Part shown: positions 22,109 through 33,575 of the stretch, in pieces
Position numbering within the stretch: the stretch's first letter is position 1
Layout: each line of letters begins with the position of its first letter
Source of the DNA: Albula goreensis
Lineage: Eukaryota; Chordata; Actinopteri; Albuliformes; Albulidae
Reading direction: 5' to 3'
NCBI GenBank assembly: GCA_022829145.1
Contig: CM040761.1
Location: 18,941,245-19,005,244 of the forward strand
Length of the DNA: 64,000 bases
Made by a program: the position numbers and the translations under genes
Notes under the pieces: model-generated
Seen by the model: only the letters and a program-made list of their open reading frames with translations
Told to the model about the DNA's origin: nothing
The model's database searches: none

Positions 22109-22682
22109 GAATTCTCCCAATCCGAATATCCGAGTGCTGTAATGAGATAGAGAAGCTGAAGCTAATGAGAGGTGTGTGGTGTGGCCTGTGAGTGAGCAGC
22201 CTGGCAGCCTACAGTCAGTGCACCCTGATTAATGAGACGGATGATATGCGTGAGTCCACATGGCCAGCCCCGCCTCAGAGATCAGCATGTCAGCTGTCAC
22301 TCAATGTCCGCCTCCCCTGGCCCATCAGAGAGGGCTAATCCCGCCTGCCCCAGGAGAGCCGGGGGTGGGGGGGGGGGGTTCGGGGCAGCTCTGGATGCAT
22401 ATCCCAAGCTCTCCAAATTCTCTCCCTCCTCAGCTCACCTCTAAACCCCGCTAATTGCTTTGAGGATTAGTTCCTGGCCGTCCTGTACCAGTGCTCAGGA
22501 AATCTAGCCCCCAACATGCAGAATCACATTCACACGCTAACTATGCGCCGCCAGGAGTTGTGTTTTACTCAGTAATGTCTGCCCTGTTTCTGCTTGATAT
22601 TTCTCACCTACACGTGTAGAATGAATCATAAGCAGTTAAAATGCCAACAGGTGAGTGCGTGTGAATGTATGTGTACGTGTGT

Positions 22683-22800
22683 CACTTCTATCCTGTGAAA
22701 CTGGGCTTGTATCTCTTGTTTCTTCCTCCTTGCTGATAAAAGGTACACTTTCCAATAGCAATCACCTGCGATACAAGCCCAGTTTCACAGGATAGGAGTG
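22683..22800 (+). repeat. Near-perfect 31-bp inverted repeat with 56-nt loop (hairpin)
   Basis: Left arm 22683-22713 and right arm 22770-22800 are reverse complements at 30 of 31 positions; the shared core is CCTGTGAAACTGGGCTTGTA. The one mismatch (T at 22687 opposite G at 22796) becomes a U-G wobble in a plus-strand transcript, so the RNA stem would be fully paired. No open frame crosses it. It could be a small palindromic MITE (flanking TA at 22689 and 22793 is compatible) or a structured RNA or miRNA-like precursor. I do not recognise either arm as a known microRNA. Confidence 0.9.
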
Positions 22801-22809
22801 CTGAGCGAT

Positions 22810-24680
22810 TTCTCCATCTCCTCAGTACAACTGAAGTGTATTAACCCGCTTTCACTGTGGTCTGCACACAGTCTGAGCTCTGCCACTGAAAGACTATATC
22901 AGTAACAAACACAGTAGGAGCGCACATATTAATGCTACAGCTTATCAGGAGGAATGGCCTGGAGTTATCTATGGCATAAGGAAGGCATTGAGAAGGTTTA
23001 CTAAGACAGCCAACCAATCAGATGTGCTTTCACTGTTAAATTCTCCACAACACAGTGCAGTACAGTAGAAGTCAGTACGTTATTTAAATAAATAAATAAA
23101 TAAATAAAATTACCCCTGTGTAAAAAAGACTTTAATGCGCACAGTGGCACAGTGTGTATCTGAATGTGTCTTTGAAAACAGTTTCAGAGACAAAAGAACG
23201 ATGCACAATGGGATGGTGTAAACTACAGACTCCAGGCTAAGCGGCTGCACAAACGTGTGCGTTACAGAGGAGGAGAGAGAAGAATGGTACGCTGCAGTAA
23301 ATGAACCACCAGTGCGCTGTAAAGGCCGCTTAATGGCCTATTGAATGCAACCGCTTCCCCCCCCAGCCCCCCACCAACCCCCCGCACCCAACTGACTGCA
23401 GTATATGAGCTGCTGGAGAGACAGTCTAAACAAGCTTACTTCCCCCCACCCCTGTCTCTGTCAGCAGCTGGCTCTGTCCCTAGGGCCGGGAGCATCCCCG
23501 GCACAAACAGCACTGCGAGCGCATTCATATTCATTTGAGAAATGTCCACAAGAAGGCTTTATAACTGGCCTCCGATGAATTGGCCGGGGCCCGACGTCTA
23601 CATGAAAACAAAGATGGGTGGTTGCGAGAGTGAACGGGAGAGGGGAGTTTTCAGAGGCTGTGCTGACTGTGAAAGTGCCCCCTGTCCGCACCCCTGCACC
23701 GGGTTTGGAGGCGTCAGCAGTAGTGAGGGGGTGGTAATTATGAGTGGGGTGTGTGTAGGGCTGGGGGCTAAGGAAAAGGCCATGCTCCTTTCCTTTTTGT
23801 TATTGAACGTGTGGCCCACGGGTCCCCCCAGATATGCCCTGGGGAGGATGGAAAGTGTGAAAAGGGGGATGGGATAGCCCCCAGCGGTCCCTGAATCCCA
23901 CCGGACCCTGTCCCTCTTCCTCCCCACACTCATCAATCTTCCCCACCGACCTAGCCGTCCAGAGGCGGACGCACTCGTTCACCTTTTCCGTGGGCCAGAC
24001 AGGTGACTGACAGCTCCCTAAACCCTCCTCCTCTCTCAAACACCTCTTTCTAACTGAAAGCATTTGTGCTCTCGCACGTGTATGTGTGTGTGTTGTGCAT
24101 GTGAGTGTGCGTGTATACATGCGTGTGCATTTGTATGTGTGCATATGCATAATCAAGTCATGCAATCAAAAGCTGGGTGAAACCCAACAAATACATAAAC
24201 AAAAAGGAAACTTTAGGTTAAATCAACTGCCTTAGTAAACCAGTTTCATTTGTGGAAATTATTTTTTATGTGCTTAGTGCAAAGATGTGTGCAACAGCCT
24301 TCATTATTGCAGCTTAGCCATTATGAGATTCCAGCAAACACTATCCATGGAGGCTTAGACCAAAGCACATGATTGCAAACACACACCCTCATACTGTTTC
24401 ATATGAGTGATCCGAGAGTGAGAGTGCATAAACCTCAAAATGGTCGGCACTATAAAGTGTTATCAATGACCTACCTGTTCTGAACCAATCACAGTGATCT
24501 GTTGTGACAAGCACAATATCTGATTGGTTTATACAGGTGGCAGATCCACCCATAATAAGATCACTGCTATGTTAGTTGACATGGCTTTGTTAGGCAGCCC
24601 AAAGGACAGCACACCACAGCTAAACACAACACAAACCCCTTCCTTCAGTCTTAAACATCTCCGAGGGTGCTCATTCTTTC
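22810..24680. other. Noncoding stretch with AATA and GT-rich tracts
   Basis: Holds an (AATA)n run (about 23083-23108), a C-rich block at 23356-23389 with G-quadruplex potential on the minus strand, and imperfect TG-rich DNA at 24080-24145. Unique sequence near 23300-23600 (GCTTAATGGCC, GATGAATTGGCC) has the texture of a regulatory island. Frames of 111-121 codons at 23542-24165 overlap on both strands and are not supported. Confidence 0.45.
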
Positions 24681-24689
24681 TCCACAGGT

Positions 24690-24870
24690 GGGCCCAGGGG
24701 AGGCTGGCAGGTAAATTCCCCCACCTTTAACGCCGGGCCAGGAGCTCGATTGCCAGAGCTGTACTTGTGTTTGTAATGTTCCGCTCGATTTCCCAAGCGA
24801 TTTCATCCGTGCTGACCTGGGCCCTTTAATCTAAAGCCCGATGCCAGATCTGTGAGTCCTGAAAACAACA
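24690..24870. promoter_or_regulatory. Candidate conserved noncoding element
   Basis: Unique, balanced-composition sequence with GCTCGATTGCC, TTTGTAATGTTCC, GCGATTTCATCC and CCTTTAATCTAAAG between about 24745 and 24836. No frame and no repeat. Assigned by texture only. Confidence 0.32.
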
Positions 24871-25740
24871 TCCTGGCCGTCTCAGAACGGCAAGCACCCA
24901 GGGAGCCAGTAACACCCTCCATCACTGCACTATCAGAAAGAGCACCTCTCTTGTTTGTGAAGGAAGCCAGGTCTCAGGCCCCGCGGAACGCCCCGATGCT
25001 ATCAAACAACATATGCGCCGTAGGTGAGATTAACACTTTTTTCAGTCTCATGTTGTGGCAGTTAGCTGACAGCTGTGAAACAAGCACACGCTGTGGCCGT
25101 GGGTGCTGAGGCGACACCACACATCTTGACGATCGCTGGTCTGTTGTGTCCACGAGGCCCTGGCGGGTGCTAAGGCTGCTGCTTACTGCCATTTTATTAA
25201 AAGATGCCCCGCGATGCGCGATGAGGTGGGGGAGCGGGAAAACCTTGGCAGTGCCAGGTCCGCCCGCTGCGATTCTGGTCTTTCCACCTGCATCAGGACC
25301 GTGAGAGAGCATCAGAACCTCCAGATCACAGACGCAACGCACTCTCCGTGGGACCGACGGCCCTTTGCTCAGACAGCTGGCCCTGGCACCGATGCCCCGT
25401 GCCCCCGTGGATACAGTCAGGGGACGTGCCAAGCGCAGGCGTCCAGCTGGCAAGCAGAGGGCAGGCATGATAACATTCACTATGAGGAAACGCCCCAGAA
25501 AAGTCCCTCCTGAAGGTCAACATCGGTACGCCGTGACGGGGAATGCAGCTGTACGACTGTCCCTCTCACGCCACGCTTGAAACGCTGCATTTATTACAGC
25601 GCTTCTCCAGTGCAGAGACATTGTTACAAAGTTGCAGTGATCACTGTGCCACTTTCAGGAGCTCAGCTGCAATTAACAGGACGCGCACCCCTCCACCGTG
25701 GGAGGTCTTCATGAGGAGAAGATAAGAGTGCCGCAAAATA
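24870..25740. other. CpG-bearing unique block with overlapping frames
   Basis: This block holds the longest frame in the window (168 codons, minus, 24974-25480). The translation has no recognisable domain, is overlapped by frames on the other strand (25214-25580), and its composition follows the local GC content. I see no splice context that would make it an exon. Several segments (for example CCATTTTATTAAAAG near 25190) could be regulatory. Confidence 0.45.
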
Positions 25741-26384
25741 TTTTTAGCTACGCTTTTTTCCCCATGTTTCATTCCTTCCTCAGCCACCGCCTGCTGTTAT
25801 CCTTTGGGTACATTCCTTTCTTCAGCATCCTTGTTCCCCTTTCTTTCTTTAAATGAACATGCTTTGTTTTCCAAAGGGAATAAGTACAGCAGTGTAATCC
25901 AAAATGCAGAATTATGTGCACACCAACCCTCTGGATAACGTTAGGCTGTGAAGCTGAACCTGGATCACTTCTCCTAACCTAACACACTACATGAATGCAA
26001 ACTGCGGCCTCTTTCATTGCAGCAAAAGGCATCAGAAATTAAATTTTAGAAATTAGAAGGCCAGGCCAGCAAACAGAAGACTAATGGTTCAACTCTCCTT
26101 GAATCATTTCAGTCAAGGCTCCGGTATATTAGCAGACTGGTCAAACATAACCTTCTATATGTACGTCATCTGGCATAAAGATGACTATGAGGCAAATGCA
26201 ATGTGATTATTTAATAATTATGTGGGCAGGCGTATTGCCTACAGCTTGCTTCTTTCAGTACTGTGGGTACACACATACTTACGCACATCCCCTCAAGCTT
26301 ACACTGTAAGATCAACAGGTGTGTACATGCCAAGAAGTAGGGCAACCTCACTTACCAACTATATATCAGCCCCACCACAGATAC

Positions 26385-26485
26385 GTCTGTGACACCTGTG
26401 CGCTTTATTGAGATAAGAGCACGCGGGCTACACTAGCGCTGAGGTGTGTTGCAGGTTACTCCCTTATGCAATAAAGGTGAACTGT
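26385..26485. promoter_or_regulatory. Candidate conserved noncoding element
   Basis: Contains CTTTATTGAGATAAGAG (GATA-type core, about 26404) and ATGCAATAAAGGTGAAC (about 26466). Unique and frame-free. Confidence 0.28.
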
Positions 26486-26726
26486 GCAAAGGTAACTGAG
26501 TGGCTGAATTGACCGTTGCTTTATTGCCTGGCTGCAATTCAGGACACAATTATCCTAAAGAGGTGTTTTCAGGACTGGCTGATGGCGGACATGCTCCAGT
26601 CTAAGACAAAGCAGTACATACACAATGTATATGACTCAGCTCCACTAGTCCACCCTCAAAGTAGAGGATTTAAGCCATGGAATGGAATCCCTGCTGCTAT
26701 CAAATAAAAAAATGCAATTCGCCACC

Positions 26727-26810
26727 ATGGAGATGACTTGGAGCGGAGAGGAAAACAAAGGCAGAGACTGCGTGAAGATCCCCCTGGGGAAAGAAATTTG
26801 CTGTGTTTGA
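26727..26810 (+). CDS. Tiny frame with a perfect Kozak context (weak candidate)
   Basis: GCCACCATGG at 26721-26730 is an exact vertebrate Kozak consensus. The frame runs 27 codons to TGA at 26808. The predicted peptide is polar at the start (Glu, Lys, Arg) and ends in Cys-Cys-Val. I recognise no family, signal peptide or domain. It could be a chance match, an upstream frame, a micropeptide, or the start of a first exon whose donor lies inside; there is no promoter evidence beside it. Confidence 0.12.
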   Translation: MEMTWSGEENKGRDCVKIPLGKEICCV

Positions 26811-26869
26811 TCTGAAGGTTTTACCGACATTAACATATCATATCGCCCATGCATTTTAAAAGGATGATG

Positions 26870-28630
26870 TGATAATGCTACAGTACTCCGGATTAAAGAC
26901 GCCAGAAAAAAGACACGTTGCCTGTTTCTTTAATTCCTGTAAAGTCCCATCATGAAAGGAAAACCTTGTGCTCCAATTAAGTCATTTAATGGAAGCATGC
27001 CTACAAGCACTGAAAATACAATGCAGGATACTGTCTTGCATTACTGATTTGCCATACAGTATCAGCTTATGGAAAAAGGTCCATTGTAGCCTCGATGACA
27101 CCCTGGGTTTGGTTATGTTCTGGGTCATTAAGAATGAAGTACAACTCAAAGAAACCAGTCTTTTTAGGTGTATAAACATTAAGAAAATGTAAAGACAATC
27201 TTGAATCTAAAAACTGTTGTCGTGAAGAGCAAGTTTTGCAGTGATCCTGGATCAGTTAGCAGCAGTTTACATCAAATGGTTGGGGGGGGGGGTCTAGTAC
27301 CCAAAGCTATAGCTGCAAACCACAGGCTCTGTAGCAGACAACCATTGGGATCAAATAACATCACAGCGAATGCTGGAAATCAAGTTTCCATGATTTCCGG
27401 GGCTGGAGGCTCGGCTGGGACGCATTGCGAACACTCTGAACATCTCATCCAGCTTCCCCTCGTGCGTTTGTGCCTGTCAGAGGCCGGCTCCCAGCCCTGG
27501 GCTATGGAGCACTCACTGGGTGAGACGTGGGCATGAAGGTGCGCCCCGTTCAGCATGTTCAGAAAGTACTGCGGGGATAGAGGGACACACAGGTGACACG
27601 TTTTTCCAGCTCGACACAAAAGATTTTATTATGAAAAGATATTCACTTTTGAGGGAGGTTTACAAGTAAAATAAAAATGTCAAGAGGATAACTTTGTCTG
27701 TGTGTTCAACTGTGTGTATGTGTGTGTGTGTGTCTGTATTATCACAGTCAGAGAAAAAGAATCTGTGATCTGAACAGAATACAGAGCATCCTCTTTTCTG
27801 TTTATTCTCACCATTTACTGTTCTGTTTTAGATTTGCTTAGAATCTCAGTTCCAGTGGGTGTATCTGTGGATGCGCCCGTGGTTATGTCTGGCCCACAGC
27901 ATCCAATCTGGACTGAGCCCCTGCCAACCGTGGCCCACTGCCCTGCCAAGCGCCTGTCTGTCACTTCACCCAGTCAGGGAAGAGTTTTAGTTAACAGGAG
28001 CCACCCCCCCCCCCTCCACCCCACTCCTCCAGCACTAAGCTGCACATGAAGTGTCTCTCCCAGCTCATGTGTCTGCAGGCTCAACCTGAAGACTCTGCAG
28101 CAGCTCTGTGCTTCAGTGGAACATGGATCTATGGCCTATCAGCACAGCTTACGGATGCATTTAGGAATTCCAAGTTTGGACAAGGACTGGGAACTTAAAA
28201 TCTAAACCATTATTTTATACATTTTGATTAATACAATAGTTATAGTTATCAGCAACCTATGGTATTATGGTACTATTCTATATGTTAGTGCTGGACTCAT
28301 TCAGTGGATCACCAAGCTCTAAAAAGTTAGTGCCCAGTAATTCCCTTCCCAAAAGTGATTCTCATTGTTTAAATGTGGTATATTATCATGACAGATATCA
28401 CCCAAACTAATTATGATAAAATGGTTTGCATTCAAGTTATGAACCTCTGATTATAAAATCATGAAACTGGAGACAAACAACTGTTGTTTGAGCACAGCAG
28501 GCATCCTGTAGCATAACTGGAGTGTTGTCAAAGCATTGTCAAAGCGTTGTCAGAGCACAGCCACAACGCCGCTATCTTGTTTGTGCATCACAGCAAAAGA
28601 CAGGCTTGGACTCAGGAGAAACCGAGAAGG
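26870..28630. other. Noncoding stretch, nothing firm
   Basis: Unique AT-rich sequence with a G run (about 27279-27291), a short TG run (about 27718-27731) and a C run near 28003-28014. Frames of up to 111 codons (27201-27536) lack family resemblance. Confidence 0.45.
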
Positions 28631-28634
28631 GAAT

Positions 28635-28745
28635 AACATTTCAACCCATTCGGAGGAAATTTATTTAAGAAAGACTTTGCCGTGTGACAACGAGAGTGGC
28701 TTCCCTTCCCGGGATTAATTAGAGGCTCTCGGATCGACCCGTCTC
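28635..28745. promoter_or_regulatory. Candidate conserved noncoding element
   Basis: AACATTTCAACCC, AAATTTATTTAAG and GGGATTAATTAGAGG (about 28713) sit in unique sequence with CpGs. Paired ATTAATTA cores favour a homeodomain-type element. Texture only. Confidence 0.3.
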
Positions 28746-29262
28746 CAGGATCCCTCCCGGGTTTGGCATCACATCTCAGGGCCTTGGCCTGGCTGCATCA
28801 CTCGCTTCACACCAGAGAGTCTCGCTGTCTTCCCCCACAGCTCCATAAGCTAAACGCTCCTTCACGCTACTGCTGTACTAGCATTAGTCAGCCAGCTATT
28901 AAAAACTGAACAGGAGCCACAGCCTGCTTATCCACTCTGCTCTGTAATCCCCCCAGCCAACAACAATGGAAGATACACTCAAACCGATCACGTAGCAGTG
29001 GGAAATGAAGGGGACCTTTATATTCAAAAGCACTGCATTTTCAGACAAGGACCTGGGCGCAGGTCCAATTCTGCACAATCCACAAAGGAAAATAGAACCA
29101 GAGGCATGAATCCCAACCCTGCAACTATGAATAATAAAGTAAAAGGGTCATTATATGTAATATAAACAATGTATTTTTTATTATTATATAGATATTCTGC
29201 ATCTGCCCATGGGAATTTTCAGCGTACGACAGTCCATCTGCACCAACTGTGAGCCTTTGTAC

Positions 29263-29348
29263 CTGATCTTTGAATAACATTCTTCTTCTAAATTTGCAAT
29301 TCCAATTTGTTGAGTCAGAACTCGTACTGAACATAATTCATGAGATGC
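29263..29348 (-). other. Candidate isolated exon, minus strand (weak)
   Basis: Read on the minus strand, a T-rich stretch ends in TTTGTCAG at the acceptor (AG at 29350-29349). 86 bases follow with an open frame, ending in ATCAG and a GTAC donor at 29262. The frame gives a peptide of mixed composition with no low complexity (SHELCSVRVLTQQIGIANLE and onward), more protein-like than most frames here, and the surrounding frame stays open (29184-29417). I do not recognise the family, and no partner exons were identified. Splice-like signals this good arise often by chance in 64 kb. Confidence 0.15.
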
Positions 29349-29929
29349 CTGACAAAGTTTTAAAAAAGTGAACAAATGAAATTTGAACCACAAGCTTTTG
29401 AAGATAATGTGCCCCATATGAAGATTTAGAGATTGATTTAAGTGTTTGATGTTCCCTTTGGGTGGATGTATTGACCATAGTTCTCAAGTGGAAAATTTCA
29501 GCTCTGGAATACAACAAGTCCCAGCCCTGTTTTGAAGGCTCCTCTTCTGAAAGCATGGTTTTTCCTTTCTGATAACTGTGGCCTGTGTTAATGAAGGTGA
29601 CCTAAGGGCTGGCTGAAGATGGCCTCTTCTGCCTATCTCAGTTTATGGAAGCCCAGCCTTTGAAGTATCAGCTATAAAAAAACATAACTCTGGAGGAGGA
29701 CACATGGAAACAGCACCCCGCTGATTAGAGTGGGGTGTTTTGGCATTTTGGGGGTAGAAGCAGGCTGCACGGGCAGTAATTAACAACGGGCTCCCCCCAC
29801 CTACCAAACTCCCAGGTCAGGACACTGACCTTCCTTCATCATCTAGGAATTCAGACCACTCTGTACCACTGTAGCTAATGATTCATCCAATTAAAAAAGA
29901 ACGATGCAAGATATAGTGCGTACGGCAGA

Positions 29930-30175
29930 GGTTAAGATCTGAGCTCCCTTAATTAGCTGTGGATATACGCGGGGCCAGGGACGGGAGCACGGCGTCAGCC
30001 ATGACTGTCCTGTTTTGATTGCACCGGAGGGGGGCAGAGCCTCCCGGCCTGGTGTTAAAGCGTGGCAGCTTTGCAGAACCATTAGCATTAACTATTAACG
30101 TGGTGACATTAACCGCTGCTGTGAGCTGACTTCAGCGTGTGCTTCAGTCATTAGGGCTGCTGTGCTGTTGATCTC
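29930..30175. promoter_or_regulatory. Candidate conserved noncoding element
   Basis: CCCTTAATTAGCTG (about 29946) and a run of TAA/TTA cores, ACCATTAGCATTAAC, TATTAACGTGG and GACATTAACCGC (30078-30115), then CAGTCATTAGGG (about 30146). Five or more homeodomain-like sites occur in about 200 bp of unique sequence with CpGs. One of the better enhancer-like islands. Confidence 0.38.
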
Positions 30176-30588
30176 ACCCCTCACTGAGAGTGTGAAGACT
30201 TCTACAGTAGGAGGCCATTGTGAAAAGCGTGTTCCTGTTTGACCCTCTTTCTGTTCAATGGGATCTATTCTTAGCCACGTTCATTCAGCGTTCATAAATG
30301 GCTGGCAATTTAGAAGTGTCTGTCCTTAATGTGTGCAACTAGTCCAGAGACGAGAATAAGTAAATGGGCTTGCTCTTTGAAATGCAGCAGTGAAACTGGG
30401 TCAAATATCTCAAACCTTGTGTTAAATTCAAGATAAGGAAATGTAAAAACTTGTCATCCAAAATGCAAGACATCCAATTCAATATCTCAGATCGCAATCT
30501 TTCAAGATCAAGACTTGGTTATTTATTAATTTCTTTTTTTCCCCAGTACCACTCAGACATGCCCAACTTTGCCTGTCTGCTTGCACAA

Positions 30589-30612
30589 GTAATTCATTAA
30601 GTAATTCATTAA
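30589..30612. repeat. Tandem pair of the 12-mer GTAATTCATTAA
   Basis: Two exact, directly abutting copies of a 12-base TAAT/ATTA-bearing unit (30589-30600, 30601-30612), followed by TTCAATCC. It could be a small local duplication or a paired homeodomain site. Confidence 0.7.
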
Positions 30613-30666
30613 TTCAATCCAGCTTGCTAGTCTTTCTCCTGTCACTGCGTCGCAATCCCGAGTCAC

Positions 30667-30680
30667 TCAGTAGGGGGCGC
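30667..30680 (+). promoter_or_regulatory. Strong CTCF-type motif
   Basis: TCAGTAGGGGGCGC fits the CTCF core pattern CCASYAGRKGGCRS at 13 of 14 positions (only the first base differs) and continues with TG as expected. CTCF sites in this orientation can act as insulators or loop anchors. Binding is inference; the motif match is directly seen. Confidence 0.5.
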
Positions 30681-30948
30681 TGTAAGTGGTAAGCATTATT
30701 AACCTCTGTAATGCCATGGGTTTCAGGACAGTGTGCTTTCATGTGTCCTCCTCTGGCCCAATTAAACCATGTGTCAGTAAGTGTTCACCCTGGTCCAGAA
30801 CCAACAGCTACATGTCCTCTCCCCCAAACGTGCCTTTAGCTCCACACTTTAAATGAAGGAAATGCAACATACTGTGGTACAAATTCATCGCGCTGTAATT
30901 TTACAATATATTCATAATATACTGCAGTATGTTTCATTTCGGTAAGGT

Positions 30949-30963
30949 ACCCCCCCCCCCCCC
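30949..30963. repeat. Poly-C run
   Basis: About 14 consecutive C, followed by AACCCC. Confidence 0.9.
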
Positions 30964-31736
30964 AACCCCTTGCTTGCTATACTGAATACTCCACTCGTCT
31001 GCACTGGCAGACTAGCCTCCCGTCTCTGTACAGCCCTGGGGCGGTGCTGTCCTCATCCAGCTTCAGCAGCCCATCCTCCCTCAGGGCATTCATAGCACCG
31101 AGCCACACTGCCCATTAGGTAGAGCCTTAACCCAGCGTCGCATGTTCAAACTTTCCCACTAATGATGCAAGACCATTTGGGACTCCACAGGACTGAATTC
31201 TGAAGCAACATACTAGGCCCTGATCTCCATACATCAGACTCGGAATGGTGACAGAAGCCTCCCCCTGCTGTTTATAGACTTATAGTAACGCTAACAGATG
31301 TTATTGAGTTCTTTTTGCACATGGAGCGACAGTTGCCATGGGTGAGAATGCACATTAACTTCAATACACAATAACTCCAATATAGTTAGAGAGAGAAAAC
31401 AGAAAGAGAGAGCGGGAGGAGGTTCAGAATTCACGATAATCATTGCCTTGTTTGGCTACTGGACAGATAAATGTATAGCGGTTTGCAATCCGACATGGGG
31501 AACTGATAGAAAGTGAGACTGCCCCATATTAAATGAGGCAGCAGATTATATAAAACATAAACATCATTTTCAACCCAAAACCACCCAGCGAGACAGAAGC
31601 CTGAGTGAAATTGATTTTACACGGTTTGTGTGGAACACTGGATAATGCAGAGATTAGAATTAGTGTATTCCTCCGTAAGAAAAAACCCTCAGAACCTTCG
31701 ATCTCCACAACAAATGCCTTGAGATAATGTGCAGTG

Positions 31737-31759
31737 TTTTTTTTTTTTTTTTTTTTTTT
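31737..31759. repeat. Poly-T run
   Basis: About 23 consecutive T. No retroposed sequence was recognised next to it on the strand where it would be a poly-A tail. Confidence 0.9.
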
Positions 31760-31869
31760 ATGTCCTACACCTTAAGGCCCCAAGGCGATCATACCCTCCA
31801 TTTGTTTGTTTTGCTCTGCATTGTTCTTCAGATACTTGTGTGCTTGTTCAAGTTTACAACGTCCACTGG

Positions 31870-32050
31870 GAGGGTGCCAGGTATCCGTAGCAACAGAAAC
31901 AATGGCAGAAAGCGAGGCTGACACTTTTATGGCACTCCAAGCTCAGGCCGATTGCTCTGCTTCAATATTTAACTTGACAAACAGGTCCCTGGGGAGCTGA
32001 GACGATGGTAATTGGTACAGTGTAGCCGAGCGCAGCCGAGCACGCTTTGG
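31870..32050. promoter_or_regulatory. Candidate conserved noncoding element
   Basis: Contains GAAACAATGGCAG (SOX-type ACAATGG, about 31896), CTTCAATATTTAACTTGAC (about 31959) and GGTAATTGGTAC (about 32006) in unique sequence with CpGs near the end. Texture only. Confidence 0.33.
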
Positions 32051-32199
32051 TTTCGGGGGTGCGCTAGGAGGCTGATCTCAGGTCAGTGCGATGGTTGGGT
32101 TGGCATGGTCATTAAGACCTGTACAGGCCCTTCTAGAAACACCTGGGAAGTGCAAACAGTTCCCCTACAGACAGCTGTTTCTCAGTGACAAAGTTGTTT

Positions 32200-32690
32200 G
32201 AAGTTTTTATTTATTTTTTTAATTCCCTGTTTTCTTTTTATTTTAATTTTTTCTCCAACTGTGAAGGAAATTGTACTATTTATACAAAAATGGGAAAAAT
32301 CAGGTTGAATAGACATGAAGATTACATACATTTATGATAAATTTATGGATTTATTTATTTATTTTGTTATTTCCCCACTGTTCTGGGGATTGGCTGTTTC
32401 ATAATGAACAGTACCAATATGGAAAAAAAAACCTACATCAGTATATGATTATGTTTTCGTTCTCAGATTGTGCTTCTAACCTGAAATGGTGAGCCACCTG
32501 AAAAACACCATGTGCTAAACTTTATTTCTGAGATGACCTCTCTGTCATTGGTCTCTAAACTGTGAGCTGTTCAGAGCTCCGGTAAACATATGGGCAATAG
32601 GAAATGCACTCTATTAATGGTAATGTCTGCTACGTGTCCCATCTGTGAGCCATTACAGGCCCGCAAAACTAAAAGATTACTACAACTTTG
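32200..32690. other. T-rich and AT-rich noncoding stretch
   Basis: Imperfect TTTA and T runs (32196-32260, 32350-32375) with no element boundary. Nothing else is recognised. Confidence 0.5.
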
Positions 32691-32835
32691 GCAAAGGAGG
32701 AATCGCTCTTCCAACCACTCGTCTGAGTCATCAGCCATATGACCTCATACGGAATAAAAACCACTCAGCAGCGCCACTTTGCAGTGCCAATTAAACATTT
32801 CTCTAAATCTTTGCATTACAGTGAAACAGAGAGTC
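32690..32835. promoter_or_regulatory. Candidate conserved noncoding element
   Basis: Contains CATATGACCTC, GAATAAAAACC, TGCCAATTAAAC (about 32787) and TTGCATTACAG (about 32812) in complex sequence with no frame. Enhancer-like by texture. Confidence 0.3.
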
Positions 32836-33494
32836 AGTTATCTTGCAACTGTCAGTTTCACAGACAGCAAAGGTAGCCTGCAGCTTTGTGCCCCAAACTG
32901 TTCCTGTAGACAAACATCTCTCCTAAAACTTTGTTAGAAAACAGGATTGTGATTTCTATGGGCCTATTTGCCAAACACTTGAGCTCAAACGCTCTGCAAT
33001 GAAAAATAATTTTAGGTGTAAATAATAAATCTAAGATACACATGACCTAGAAATACAGGCACAGCAAATATTAAGACAGCCAAGAACATTTTACAAATAA
33101 CAGGTTACTCTGCATTACAGAGCAGGTGTCCCCTGTGGAACATTTTAAACTGACTCGTTGGGTGGCAACCTCATATATCAAACTTAACCAGAGTAACATC
33201 TACTGCAACACCACTGTATACAAACTGCTGGGGTGCAATACCAGTAGATTATGTTCACAATTGCTCTAGTTATAATGTGCAAAAATATCCATATTGTGTT
33301 GACATAAAGTAATTTGATAAAAATGCATATAAAATACATGCATTTAGCTGTAAAATTAAGGTTGTTGTAATGGCTTGCATTGCTTAATTCTCTTGTGTGC
33401 TTAGTCTGAAGGAACTGTGGACCCAAATGTTTTCTTAACCCAATGTAAAAGAGAGGTCAGAGATAACTTCTGTTTACCATAGATATCGTTTGTG

Positions 33495-33575
33495 AGTACA
33501 TGTATGTATGCTTGTGTGGGTGTTTGTATGTGTGTGTCTGTGTGTGGGTGTGTGTGTGAGCGCATGCTTGTGTGT
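33495..33575. repeat. Imperfect TG-rich tract
   Basis: TG units interrupted by TATG, GGG and CGCATG. It explains the cysteine/valine-rich frame on the plus strand and the histidine/threonine-rich frames on the minus strand. Confidence 0.8.

Noticed and set aside
24974-25480. Longest open frame in the window (168 codons, minus)
   Set aside because: No recognisable domain, composition follows local GC content, overlapped by frames on the other strand, and no splice or promoter support.
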